From assembly GCF_000973725.1 (NCBI RefSeq), contig NZ_CP009621.1, positions 434,001 through 498,000 on the forward strand: 64,000 nt of DNA. Direction: 5' to 3'. This DNA comes from Pontibacter korlensis. Lineage in GTDB: Bacteria > Bacteroidota > Bacteroidia > Cytophagales > Hymenobacteraceae. Position numbers and translations under genes: made by a program. A model generated the notes under the pieces. The model worked only from the letters and a program-made list of their open reading frames with translations. It was not told the origin of the DNA and made no database searches. Positions 44,902 to 55,700 of this stretch are shown here, in pieces; within the stretch, counting starts at the first letter, position 1; every line of letters starts with the position of its first letter.

Positions 44902-45089
44902 AGGTTTATTTTGTTAGTTTATACAAAACAATACTACTAAATAAATTAGTCTGCACCTATATGTTTAGCGATATGTTGCTACCAACCTTTGTCGATCAAG
45001 GAAAAGGCATGCTAACCATGGCACCGGCATGATAGGCTCCGGCCACCATTTCCTGGTGGCCTCCTTCCATCTCAAAATTCCGGGGTGCA

Positions 45090-46758
45090 TGTTGCACAAC
45101 TCAGGTATTAACTTACCTAGTTTGGGTCTTAGTTCAAATTTGATACTTCAAGTCCCGCATCAATTTTCCATCTGAAGAAATGATGGTAGAAACACAAGAA
45201 ATGATGGTAGAAACACATCAAAAAACTGCTGGGAAAAGGCTGTTGGCGCTCCTTCACCTGGGCTATGGCCACGCTTATAGACCCAGTTGGCTTGAATTTC
45301 TGGTATTTCTTAAGGTTGAAGGCAACCGCTGACTTTACGCGCACTGGACTTACCCAGCATGTTGATCTTGCTCGAGGCCATAGTGCTGCACCGGGCTGCC
45401 GAAGACCGGCTCCACCGTGCTCTGACGAAGTTTTTTCATCTGCTTGCCGCGCTTACTGTGCTGCCTGGCGTAGGCCCGCTGGTACGGCTCGTCATAGGCG
45501 GTGCGGGTGATCTTGCGGCATCGAGCTTTCGGAGCACAGGTGGATTTGTTGGAACACTGCCGGCAGTCACTCGGGGCTGCCCAGTAGTTTCTCAGCAGCC
45601 TACCGTCTTGCGTTCGGTCAAAGCCCTTGAAGGGAAGTGGCTTGCCCATTGGGCAGATGTAGCGGTCATTCTCCTTCTCATAAGGAAAGCCCTCTATCTC
45701 TGGCTTGTACATCCCAAACACCGGGATCCAAGCAGTGATGCCCCGCTGCTCGAGAAAATAGTAGTTGGAACCGTTGGAGTAGCCGGCATCGGCCAGCAGC
45801 TCCTGCATGAGCAGGCCATTGGCTTTGAGCCTGTCTTGTACCTGCATCACAAGGGAAGGCAGGTGCTGACTGTCCCGGCCGTCGGCAAAGTCCGCCCGCA
45901 CATGAGAGATAACACCCATGGCCGTGTCCACGGCCATGCTGCAGTGGTAGCCAGAGCTTCCTGGCCTTGCCGGGCTTGACAGAAATGCGGGCGTCGGGAT
46001 CGTGCGGGGAGTAGTGCGCCAGAGTTGCTCAGCAACTGGGCTTTCTCATTGGATGCCCCGATGGCTCCTGCGGGGCGCTCGTTTAGCCGCTGCCAGCGCC
46101 TCTCAAGCCGCTTGAGTTGGTGTTCGGGGGCCGTGACATACTGCCTGGAAGACGGATTCTCTTCTTTGTTCACATCCTGATGCTCTGCACCTGTCTTTTG
46201 TAAGCGGTTTTCTGCAGACACTTGCTTCGGAACCAGGCTCTCCATGGAAGCATTGGCCTTGATTGGGGCTGAGTCTATGGCTTGTGTACTGCCTGATACC
46301 ATGCCCTTTTCCACGCACAGGCTGAAGACTCTGTCAAACAGCGATTCGAACAAGGCCTCGGGGTACAGCTGGCGGGTGCTCAGAAAGGGTGGAATGCCAA
46401 GGCAGCGGCTCGTCGAGCTGGTAATTCAGAAAGTAGAGCAGATCCAGCCGCAGGCTGCAGTGTTCAATAAGTTTTCTATCTGATGTAATGTTCTCTAGGT
46501 AGCCCACCAGGCAGAGCTTGAAGAACACCACCGGGTCGATCGACTGTTGACCGCAACGTCCGTAGAACTGCTCCATCTGCTCGTAGAGAAAGTCTATATT
46601 TAGATGCTGCTTGAGTTGTCGGTAATAGTTGTGCTCCGGCACCTAGAGCCGAGAGCGAGAAGTGCAGCTCCTTCTCATCCGTGAAAGTCTTCCTGCCCTG
46701 CATAGCACCAAAGGTTTAACCTATATGCTAACGGCTGGATTAGGGTAGTTGTGCAACA
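45090..46758 (-). mobile_element. Decayed IS1182-type insertion sequence
   Basis: Ends TGTTGCACAAC (45090-45100) and GTTGTGCAACA (46748-46758) form inverted repeats about 1.67 kb apart, a normal length for this family, around a multiply frameshifted transposase. No clear target duplication. Confidence 0.75.
45129..46703 (-). pseudogene. IS1182-family transposase, broken by several frameshifts
   Basis: Pieces in changing frames: MQGRKTFTDEKELHFSLSA; then DUF772-like MPEHNYYRQLKQHLNIDF...SIDPVVFFKLCLVGYLE; then SGSTQAIDSAPIKANASMES; then LADAGYSNGSNYYFLEQRG...YICPMGKPLPF with zinc-type Cys residues; finally VKSAVAFNLKKYQKF. At least four frame changes (near 46640, 46350, 45930, 45345), so it is dead. 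The last piece contains a perfect 21-bp tandem duplication (45175-45216). Confidence 0.85.
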
Positions 46759-46822
46759 GTCACGGCGGATTTATGGGACAGGAGCAACAGTCACAGGCTT
46801 TGTTGTTGTTGCTGTCTAACCT

Positions 46823-47461
46823 TTACTCCTTCTTCTCCTTCCGCCCCAAATCACTACCGTAGAGGAAGAAGCCTATTTTGGTTTGCAGGGGCTGCAGGTA
46901 AGGCGTCTTTCCGCGCTGGTGCAGCAGGTTGTACTGCACCAGCCCGTAGCCCTTGACGCGTTTGTAGAAGGTGTAGGTCTTGCCCACGCCCACCGACAGG
47001 CCTTTCACCCACTCCTGCCCCACTTCCTCAGCCTGTGTGATGGAATTCTGGCGCGGCACCCGGGCGTTGAGGTCCTCGTAGTGCGCCCGCGCGAAAAAGC
47101 CCTTGTACACCTCCACGTCGGTGAAGGCGAAGTAGCCCAGCACCTTGTCTGACCCGGTCACATAGGGTTTGTCCTCCACGCTCACCGAGAGGCGGTACTG
47201 GGCGCCAGCCCCTAGCGAGAACTTATCGGTGAAGCGCCAGGCGGCGTAGGGCCCCAAGTCCACCGTAAAACGCTCCTGCTTGCCCAGCTGCCACTGCGTG
47301 CCCACCACCACGCGCTCCTGCCATGGCCTGCCTTTAAGCGGGTTGAGCTTCAAAAAGCCCTTGGGCATGTCCTTGACGCTCTCCACCTTCTCGAAGCGGC
47401 CCTTGTACTTGTCCAGATCGGCGCGTGCCTTCCGTAGCAGGAAGGGGTAAAAATGACTCAT
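46823..47461 (-). CDS. Internally deleted paralogue of the outer-membrane coiled-coil protein
   Basis: 212 residues. The first nine match the N-terminus of the 5554-6744 protein (SHFYPFLL vs KHLYPFLL), then the sequence jumps to RKARADLDKYKGRFEK, residue about 193 of the long version, and follows it closely to the end. The signal peptide core and most of the coiled coil have been removed by an in-frame deletion at short CTGC homologies, so the product would probably not be exported. It follows the Rhs unit at 49-56 kb, as the long copy follows the first array. It may be a pseudogene despite its open frame. Confidence 0.65.
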   Translation of the reverse strand: MSHFYPFLLRKARADLDKYKGRFEKVESVKDMPKGFLKLNPLKGRPWQERVVVGTQWQLGKQERFTVDLGPYAAWRFTDKFSLGAGAQYRLSVSVEDKPYVTGSDKVLGYFAFTDVEVYKGFFARAHYEDLNARVPRQNSITQAEEVGQEWVKGLSVGVGKTYTFYKRVKGYGLVQYNLLHQRGKTPYLQPLQTKIGFFLYGSDLGRKEKKE

Positions 47462-47680
47462 TTGTTCTCAATAGAATATGTAGTTAAGGTATGATGCAGT
47501 GCGCGCTGTCGCTTAGGCTGTTAAAGCCTAGCAAGATAAGGAGAAACATGTGACTTTCATTCAGTTGATGGCTCTTTTTGTAGTTCTACAGCCTGGCTTT
47601 TGCTACCCCACGTGCAGCTGGCGGATCAGCTGGCCCTAAGGTATAGCGCCAACTATAAGGTATGGCACCAGTTATTATCT

Positions 47681-47766
47681 AAAAGCCCTCGGTTGATGCC
47701 GGGGGTTGGGGGTAAGATTTCCAAGCGCGAAGCCGCTGCGAGCGGAAGCCAGAGCCAGCCAGGAAG
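47681..47766 (-). repeat. Structured non-coding Rhs-associated element, copy 4, first half
   Basis: Core with the minus-strand terminator (CCCCCGG region then TTTT), matching copies 1-3. It runs directly into the left end of IS copy B at 47767. The preceding 47600-47680 also matches copies 2 and 3 (GGCGGATCAGCTGGCCCT, AAGGTATAGCGCC). Confidence 0.75.
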
Positions 47767-47798
47767 TGGAATTGCAATGTTTTACTGGAGGCTTTTTC

Positions 47799-48833
47799 TT
47801 AGGCAGCCCTTCTTTGTTGATATAATTCTTCCTCAACCTGGCTAGGGGTCAGGTAGCCCAGTGCCGAATGCCTCCGCTTGCGGTTGTAGAAGCCCTCGAT
47901 GTATTCGAACACGGCCAGCCTGGCCTCTTGTCTGGTGGCGAACCTGTGGTGGTAAACCATTTCGGTCTTCATCGTCTTAAAGAAGCTCTCTGCCACGGCG
48001 TTGTCCCAACAGTTGCCCTTGCGGCTCATGCTCTGCAGCACGGGCATCCCCTCCAGCTGCTCCCTGAAGGCGCTGCAGGAATACTGCACGCCCCGGTCAG
48101 AGTGGAAGAGCAACTCCCCGCTCAAGGGCCTGTTGCTGAGAGCCATCTGGAAGGCGGCCACCGTGGTGGCCTCCGCCTCCATGGTCTGGCTCAACGCCCA
48201 GCCCACCGCCTTCCGGTCGGCCAGGTCCAGCACAGCCGTCAGGTAGAGCCAGCCCTCTTCTGTTCTGATGTAGGTGATGTCCGACACCCACTTTTCGGCC
48301 GGTCTGGCTGCGGTAAAGTCCCGGTTGAGATAGTTCTCTGCCACTGTGAGGCTGTGGTTGGAGTCAGTGGTATTGATCCTGTATTTCTTCCGTACAATGC
48401 TCTGAATCTGATGTTTTCGCATCAACCTGGCGATGCGGGGACGGGAGGCCTGGATGCCCTGCTCCTTTAGCTCAAAGCTGATGCGGGGGCTGCCGTAGCG
48501 GCCCCTGCTCTGCTCATGCACCTGCCTGATCTGGGCCACCAGGCGCTCTTCTCTGAGCTCCCTTAGCCCCACCGGGTGCTTGAGCCAGTAGTAGAATCCG
48601 CTGCTGCTCACCCTCAGGACTTTGCACATCTTCTCTACGGGAAATTGGTTCCGGTGCTCTTCTACGAATCCGTATACCGCCCGTCTCCCTTGGAGAAGAT
48701 GCTGATGGCCTTTTTTAGGATATCTCGCTCCAGCTGCGCCTCCTTTAGCTCTTTCTGCAACCTTTTGATCTCTTTTTGCTCGTCCGTTAAACCTTCGGCC
48801 GACCTTATGGGTGTGCCCTCCTTCTGGCGCCAC
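47799..48833 (-). CDS. IS3-family transposase OrfB (copy B)
   Basis: Identical to copy A except Arg for Gly in RQEARLAVFEY. DDE residues intact (WVSDITYIRTEEG, LFHSDRGVQYS, NAVAESFFKTMK). Expressed as a fusion with OrfA through the A-AAA-AAG site. Confidence 0.92.
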   Translation of the reverse strand: MAPEGGHTHKVGRRFNGRAKRDQKVAERAKGGAAGARYPKKGHQHLLQGRRAVYGFVEEHRNQFPVEKMCKVLRVSSSGFYYWLKHPVGLRELREERLVAQIRQVHEQSRGRYGSPRISFELKEQGIQASRPRIARLMRKHQIQSIVRKKYRINTTDSNHSLTVAENYLNRDFTAARPAEKWVSDITYIRTEEGWLYLTAVLDLADRKAVGWALSQTMEAEATTVAAFQMALSNRPLSGELLFHSDRGVQYSCSAFREQLEGMPVLQSMSRKGNCWDNAVAESFFKTMKTEMVYHHRFATRQEARLAVFEYIEGFYNRKRRHSALGYLTPSQVEEELYQQRRAA

Positions 48834-48952
48834 TTGCTAAGTCTGCCGGGGTCAATGCCCAGCTCCAGAGCCACTTCCTTTACCGATCCCCTGGCGTAGG
48901 TCAGATCAATGGCCATCCGCTTGAAGGAGGCGTCATATTCTCTTTTTTCCAT
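48662..48952 (-). CDS. IS3-family transposase OrfA (copy B)
   Basis: Same protein as in copy A; HTH with GIDPGRLSKWRQKEG and a coiled-coil end. ATG at 48952 preferred to the upstream GTG at 48970. Confidence 0.9.
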   Translation of the reverse strand: MEKREYDASFKRMAIDLTYARGSVKEVALELGIDPGRLSKWRQKEGTPIRSAEGLTDEQKEIKRLQKELKEAQLERDILKKAISIFSKGDGRYTDS

Positions 48953-49021
48953 AACAGCTAAATATAACACTTTCTGTGAAGCTGCCTTTCAATAAGCCTC
49001 CAGTCAAAGGTAGCAAGTTCA

Positions 49022-49200
49022 GTTTCTATATGCCATAGTGTACCGGAGGCACGAAGGCGGCTGGCTGTGCGGCAGCTGGCCCGCAGGCGAGCATAACATG
49101 GGCTGCGGCTGGGCTGGCCGTGGCTGAACGGAGTGAGGCGGCGGACAGCCCAGAGAGCAGCCGTTATACTATGGAACAGGCGGCGGAAAAGCAAAAGCCC
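49022..49200 (-). repeat. Structured non-coding Rhs-associated element, copy 4, second half
   Basis: GC-rich part shared with copies 2 and 3 (GCGGCTGGCTGTGCGGCAGC, CCCGCAGGCGAGCATAAC, GGGCTGGCCGTGGCTGAACG). Downstream of the fourth immunity gene on the same strand. The short hairpin near 49190-49217 (AAGCCC.../...GGCTTCT) may end that gene's transcript. Nothing else seen up to 49329. Confidence 0.7.
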
Positions 49201-49329
49201 ATCCTACTTGGACAGGCTTCTGTAGTTTATAATCTAAATATAGACATGGGACACAAACTCGCGTCAGCAAGATGCTTCTTTGTGATTAGCTAGACGTAAA
49301 AACGGAATAAAGACTAGTACCAGTTTAGC

Positions 49330-49731
49330 CTAACAACCAGCACCTGTTGGTCCCATCACATACATGACTGTGCAAGTCAGTATTATACATGTTACTGAAC
49401 AAATAATAACTATATTTATCCCTTTACTGTATTCATCGGCTCTTAACTCTATATCAGCAAGTGTAGAGTATTTGATTGTCCTTAAATGCAAAAGAGCAAC
49501 CATCGCTCCCCACACCAGAAAAACTAACACAATTAAATAGTCATCAAAAAAACATTGCCAGTGTAAAGGAGCTCGTTCAATCAATATCCTGATAGGAACA
49601 AAGATGAAACAAGTAGCTAAGAAAGCTAAAAATAACTTTGCCCAGAATGCACTTAGAAGGTGTTCTTCCTTCTTCCGGTATTTTAAATAAAGAGATGTAA
49701 TCATTAGATTTACTATGTTTAGCTCTCTCAT
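49330..49731 (-). CDS. Candidate membrane immunity protein of the second Rhs protein
   Basis: 133 residues with three to four hydrophobic segments (AKLFLAFLATCFIFVPIRIL, YLIVLVFLVWGAMVALLHL, INIVIICSVTCIILTCTVMY). It overlaps the rhs stop codon by four bases (ATGA), so toxin and immunity gene are co-translated. A membrane immunity protein fits a tip that acts on membranes. No family recognised. Confidence 0.65.
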   Translation of the reverse strand: MRELNIVNLMITSLYLKYRKKEEHLLSAFWAKLFLAFLATCFIFVPIRILIERAPLHWQCFFDDYLIVLVFLVWGAMVALLHLRTIKYSTLADIELRADEYSKGINIVIICSVTCIILTCTVMYVMGPTGAGC

Positions 49732-52700
49732 CTTTTATTAAATTTAGAAATAAATGAATTATATTCAACATATTCGTCAATACCAGTAGCTACAGCATCT
49801 TTAACTCCAGTAGCCTCGGCCACACCTCCAACTAACCCTCCTAAGGGTCCTGTTCCCATTAAGGCAATATCAACAGCGAAAATAAGTCCGTTTCCTATAG
49901 TTGGCTTATTCATTAATTTTACTAATGATATTCCCGCACTAGTAGCTCCTAAAACTTTTCCGGTTACACTAGCATATCTCATGTAACCTTTATAAGGGCT
50001 CATATCCCCCCCTAAATGCGTTGCTACCACTCCTAGCCCTCCTTTTACATCATTGTTCATTCCTAGGTAATTAACTACAGTATTCATTTTGTCAAGCACT
50101 ACATTTTCTTTAACTGGAGTTAGATCATTTTGCACTTCCTTCCATGCACTGAAAGCGGACTTCCCATCAGGAACCCATTCCCTATGAGTGCCTCTATCAT
50201 AACTATCAATGTTGATTGTGCTCACTAGCTTAGATCCATTACTTAGGCGTCCTAATCCACCTTCCATTTCACCTTCAACAAAGGAGTTTGCCTGATCTAT
50301 AGAAGGAGAATTTCCTAGAGCATTTCTTTCTATATCTAGATAAGTCATAAAGCGTTCTATCTCCTCCTTCTTATCTGTTTTATATCCTCCATTCGTTGCC
50401 TCCCAAAGACCCAGAAGATCAATATATCTTACTGGGTTATTTAAACCGTATCGGTATGGGCTTAGGCTCTCGGCCCAATGTGCAACAGCATCTGGAGAAT
50501 GCCATCTGCCTATCTGTGGATCATAGTTTCTAAAACCATAGTTAATCCAGTTCAGCCCCAACTCCGTCTGCCTCTCCTTTCCGTTGTACTGGAAGAGGTG
50601 GTCCGGCGTTCCCTGCCTTTCGATGCCGGCCAGGTTGAGGCCCCAAGGGTCGTAGTGGTTCTCCTGCACCAGGATGCCGTGGCGGTGCTCCACCTCCAGG
50701 TCATCAAAGTACACGTCCACGTCCTCCACGGCGTCATGGCGCACCTCCACCCGCAGGTAGCCGGCCTTCTGGATCACCGGCACCGTAAGCTCCAGCATCT
50801 GGTGCGCCCCATTGAGCGAGGCCAGGTCCGTCACCGCCGCCTGGCCGTTGAGCCTAATATAGCCTGCCTCTAGGGTATCGCCGCTGAACTCCTCATCAAA
50901 GAGTATCCAGTGCAGGGAAGCCGTCGGAGCCGCCCCGGCGTCCGCGCCGCCAAGGGTGGCCACCACCGAGCCGGTGCTGTTCTTCACCTGCGTCAGGCCG
51001 CCGGCGTCGGTCACGGCCGTGTAGCCGGTGGCCGTGCCCAACAGGGCCCCGGCGATCACCGAGGCGTCCACCTGGCTGCGCCGCAAATCTACGTATTTGG
51101 CGTAAACTTTCGCCGTCACCGTGTCGCCCGGCAGCACCCTCAGGCTCAGCCCCGGCGTGGCCACGGCCCCGCGGTAGCTGTTGAGGCGCACCGCCTCGGT
51201 GGATGCCCCCACTGGGTAGGCCGTCTTGTGGGTATGGTCCAACCCCTCGTTGACACCGATCTTCGTGTTCTCAAAGCCGGTGAACTGCCTCTCCAGGCTG
51301 TCCCGCTCGGTCTCCATCGTGGCCAGGTGCACGTCCACAGCCCCCGGCTCGGCAAAGGTCACGCGCAGGTTGCCCAGGTGGTCCTTGAGGTGGTACTCGT
51401 AGCGCCAGCCGTCGCCCACGCCCGGCTCCTGCACCACGCGGCCCTCGGCCGTGTGCGCGAAGAGCGTGTCGCCCTGGTGCACGAACATGCCCACGTAGTC
51501 GGTCACCACTGAGTCCTTGCCCGTGGCGTACACGGTCTTGCGCAGCTTCTGGCCCCCGGCCGTGTAGTAGAAGCGCACGCTGCCCTGGTTGGTGATGGTC
51601 ACCTTCGCAGGCAGGTTGAGCTGGTTGTAGGTCACCTTCGTGATCTTCTTGTTCTGGTCGGCCGTCATGTTGCCGTTGGCATCGTAGCCGTACTCCCAGG
51701 TGCTGGCCGTGCCCTCCGAGTAGGTGCGCGTCACGCCGTTAACAAAGTCGCCGGCCGGCCCCACCGTCTTCACCGCGTCGTTCACCGTGGCCAGACGGTT
51801 GCCCTCGTACCTGTAAGTGAGGTTATCCACCAGCCCCCAAGTGCGGGCCGCGGCAGGGTCATAGGCCTTGCCCGCGGTCATGCCGCGGCGCTGCAGCGAG
51901 AGGATGTTGCCGTTGTGGTCGTAGGTCAGCCCCGAGACGTTGTAGCGGTCCGTCTCAGCCGTCCAGCCCGAGCCGGTGTTAGCCTTGTACAAGCCGGACT
52001 TCAGGCGGCTGGCCTGGTCATAGCCGTAGCCGTAGCCGCGCTGCACTCCGTCTCCGATCGATGCCCAGAGCACCTCGGAGATGTTGCCGTTGAACTGCCC
52101 GGCAGTGCCCAGCTGCATACTCTCGTTGTAGGTGAGCTCCAGGCCGAACAGGTCCTTCCGCGGGTCACCCTCCTGCCCGACAAGCTGGCGGTCGTTGATC
52201 GAGGCAAGCCAGCCGCGGATGTTGTAGCGGTAGTCCACCTTCTGCAGGTAGTCCTTGCTGCCCTGCTTGTGCAGGCGCTTTTCCACCAGCTGGCCCAGCT
52301 CGTTGTAGCTGTTCTCTGAGAGCGTGACGGCCGGGAGCGAAGTAATAGTAGCCGCGTCTTGGCCCGTGCGCTGCAGGGTCTTGAGCGAGCGTCCCATGTG
52401 GTCGTAGGTGAAGGCGTTGTGCACAGCATAAGTGGCAGTTGTCCCCTTCTCATGCGTGGTGAGCGTCTCCAACACCTTGCCCGTGAAGTCGTATCGCGTG
52501 GTGGTGCGGTCTACCCCGCCCAGGTGGTTCTGTGCCACCGTCTGCACCGGGCGGTACTTCTCGTCGTAGAAGGTCGCCGTGGTCAGCCACAGCGGCACTT
52601 TGATTGACGGGTCGTTAGGGTCAGCCTTCTTGAGGTGGAGCGACTTGACGTAGGTGCCCGTCACCTGGCCGCGCACCCTGCTATTACTTGCTGTCACACC

Positions 52701-55700
52701 CGCCAAATGATCAGGCTTAAAGGCATAGCCGGAGAGGTAGCCGTAGTTGTAGTCGTCGTAGTAGGTCACCGAGAGCAGGTTCGCCTCCGTCACCGACGGG
52801 TAGGTGTTGGCTAGTGTGTAGCCCAGGCCGGTCGGGCCGGTTCTGGACTCAAATTGCGCGCGGCCCGCTCCAGCGTTATAAGCATCAACGGCTTTCTGCA
52901 TGGCGTCTTGGCTGTTATTAGCCGTAGTGGTCACAAGCTCCCCTGTCATGATCGGGCGGCCCAGCACTTCATACTTGGTGAAGGACCACTTCCTCAGACC
53001 TCGCTGGTTAGCATCCTGCGTGAGGACCACCTCGTCGCGCTTGTTGTAGACCATCTGCACCGCGCCGGAGCCCGGCACCTGCTTCTCGATCAGTCTTCTT
53101 CGGCCGTCGTACTCGTATCGGAAGCACCAGCGGTCCTGGAAGGTGGGCGTGAGCGAGATCCGCCCCACCCCGTCCGGGGCAGGCAGCTCCTTGCGGTAGC
53201 CCTCAGGCTGGATCACCAGGCGCAGGTTGCCCAGGTCGTCGTAGAGGTACTGCGTGATCATGAAGCCTGCCTCTGTTTTGCTGTCCACCGTGGCCGCCTC
53301 CTGCACCTTCTTCATCACCACCCGGCCCTGCAGGTCCTTATACTCCACCGTCAGGGCACCCTGCTCATCGCGCGTCTCGGTCACGTACAGCATGCCTTTT
53401 TCATAAAAGCCTTGAGAGGTATAGGTTGCACTACGCGGGTAAAGTCCCTTGGTCGCCCAAGCAGCGCCATTCGCCAAAGTTGCTGTGTTACCATTTACCG
53501 ATGCATCCGCAGCCGTTGTTCCTGTTCCCTCAGACATTCGCCAGTAGCCGGCAAGCCCTACTGCCGAAGAAGCAGCCACTTTTCGCATGCCACCAGCGAT
53601 CTCGGCCTCTGTCTTTACAGTGCTCCACACCCGCAACTCATCAATGGCACCATTGAAGTACTGTGACCCGGACTGCCGCCCACCTATTCTGAAGTCGTTC
53701 TGAGTTGTGTTTGCATCCCCGATGGCTCCAGAAGCTGAATATGTGTGGGCTAGCCTGCCATTCAGGTAAGTCCTAACATAGCCTCCACCGTACGCCACGG
53801 CCACGTGACTCCAGGTGTAGAGCGGTGCCTTGGCGGTAGATTTAATCGCTTTCCAACCTGGTGAGGTATTGGCCAAAGCCCAGCCAACGCTGCCGTCAGG
53901 GTAGCGCGCAACCCAATACTCTCCCTCCTTGGAGGCAATGATTCCGCCGGAAGTAGCATTGCTCCCATTGCCTGTAGGGTAAATCCATGCCTCCACAGTC
54001 ACCGACTCAGTCATCTTCAGTGGGGCCTTGTCGCCCACAAGCAGGTAGTCGTTCACGCCGTCAAAGCGCATAGCCGTGCCCATGGGGTTGTCGCTCTCAG
54101 ACGGTGTGTAGGCGTTCACCTGCCACAGGCGCACCTCGCCCGCGACGTTCGCGCGCTGGATAAGCTTAATCGTGTGGTCCGTGCTTGTCTCTGCCGGCAG
54201 GCCATCCGGCTGCCAGGCCTCCCCCGGGGCGCCCTGCTTAAGCACCCGGTTCAGCGGGGATGCCTCATACACCGGAACGGCCCAAGGTTCCGAGGTCTTG
54301 GCAATCGTCGGGTTTGCCTGATTTGTAAGGCTGTAGAAGCCTGCCTGCTCAGCGGTGGCATCGGGCCTGTAGGCCCCGCCCTGCCCCATCACGTAGGGGA
54401 GGTAAGTCTTCTCTACCCGTCCCAAGGCGTCGTAGCTCACCGGAGTAACGATATCCTTCTTAAAGGGGCTACCTTGAGTCTGCACCGTCTGCAGCTCCCG
54501 TCCCAGCCCGTCGAAGTAGGTGATCTTCTGCACCACCTCGCCCACCGGCAGGCGGTCGGCATCGGCCGCGCTCTGTACACCAGCCTTCATCACAGTGTTC
54601 TCCACGATGTAGTTCATGTTCTGTGCGTCTCGTGCCAGCCTTACGGCCTTCCCCGGAGAGGTAGCCGTGTTTATCGCTCCGCTGTTGGCTACCCGGACGC
54701 TATAGATTCCTGAATCTTTGACCACCACGGTTCTACTCGTTGCGCCTGTAATAGCTACTCCGTCCCTCAGCCACTGATAAGTGGTGTAGGTGTAATTAGT
54801 AGAAAATGTCACACTAGCACCGGGAACAAGGTCTGTCGAACCACTTTGTACAGTCACTACCGGGGACGGGTAAATGGTCGCCGTTACAGCTCTGCGTCCA
54901 CTCTCGCACCCTTGGCTGTTTCTGACAGACACATAGTAGGTTTTGGAGGAGGATAGATTAGGGGAATAGCTTGTGCCGGTGTGAAAATGCGTTCCCCCAG
55001 AGGATACGCTGTACCAATGGTAGGTGTAACCTGTGACAGGAGAGGAAACGTTCAACGTCACTGTACCTGCCCCGATGCGGGAGGAAGAGGATACAGTTGG
55101 TGTGGCTGGCGCCGGGTTCACCGTAACCACCGCACTGCCGCTCATGGTGGTGGCACAGCCGGAGGAGTTGGTGCCCACTACTGTGTAAGTACCCCCTACG
55201 GTCTGGTTGCCAAAGCTCAGAGCCGAGCCCGTGCCTGATATAGCTGATCCTACGTTTATCCCATCACGGCGCAATTGGTAACTTACACCGCCCTGGCTGC
55301 CGGAAAGCCCTACGGCCGCACTGCCGCCCGCACAGAAACTGCCACCACCAGTCATGCTGTAGACTGCCGGCTGGATGCTTGAAACGGAAACAGTATTGCT
55401 GGTAAACTCGCCATTGGGATTCCTGGCTTTCAGATAATAATTGCCATTCTGAGATACCGTGAAGTTAACTGTCTCACCGTTCCCTGTCGTTACTAGGCCG
55501 TTGGGGCCATACAAGTAATAACTGAATACGCAGTCTGCAGGAGGATAAGCCTGCAGCGTTGCACTGGAGCAGCCTTGGCTCACAAGTCTGAGAGATATGC
55601 TGTTACAGTATGTTCCGCCACCGCCACCACCGCCAGGAGGAGGCAAAGCATTGATTGAGACATCCTCCTTTTTTGTTTCATCCTTTTTTTTTGTTTCCTT

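Larger units (their letters stand above)
47767..49021 (-). mobile_element. IS3-family insertion sequence, copy B (1255 bp)
   Basis: Same length and ends as copy A (33091-34345) in the opposite direction. It lies inside the structured Rhs-associated element, whose halves are at 47681-47766 and 49022-49200. No target duplication seen. Confidence 0.92.

Noticed and set aside
47868..48470. Long open frames on the strand opposite to the IS3 transposases (also 33642-34244)
   Set aside because: They occur identically in both IS copies only because the DNA is the same; composition is Pro/His/Leu-rich and no domain is visible. Antisense shadows of the DDE gene.
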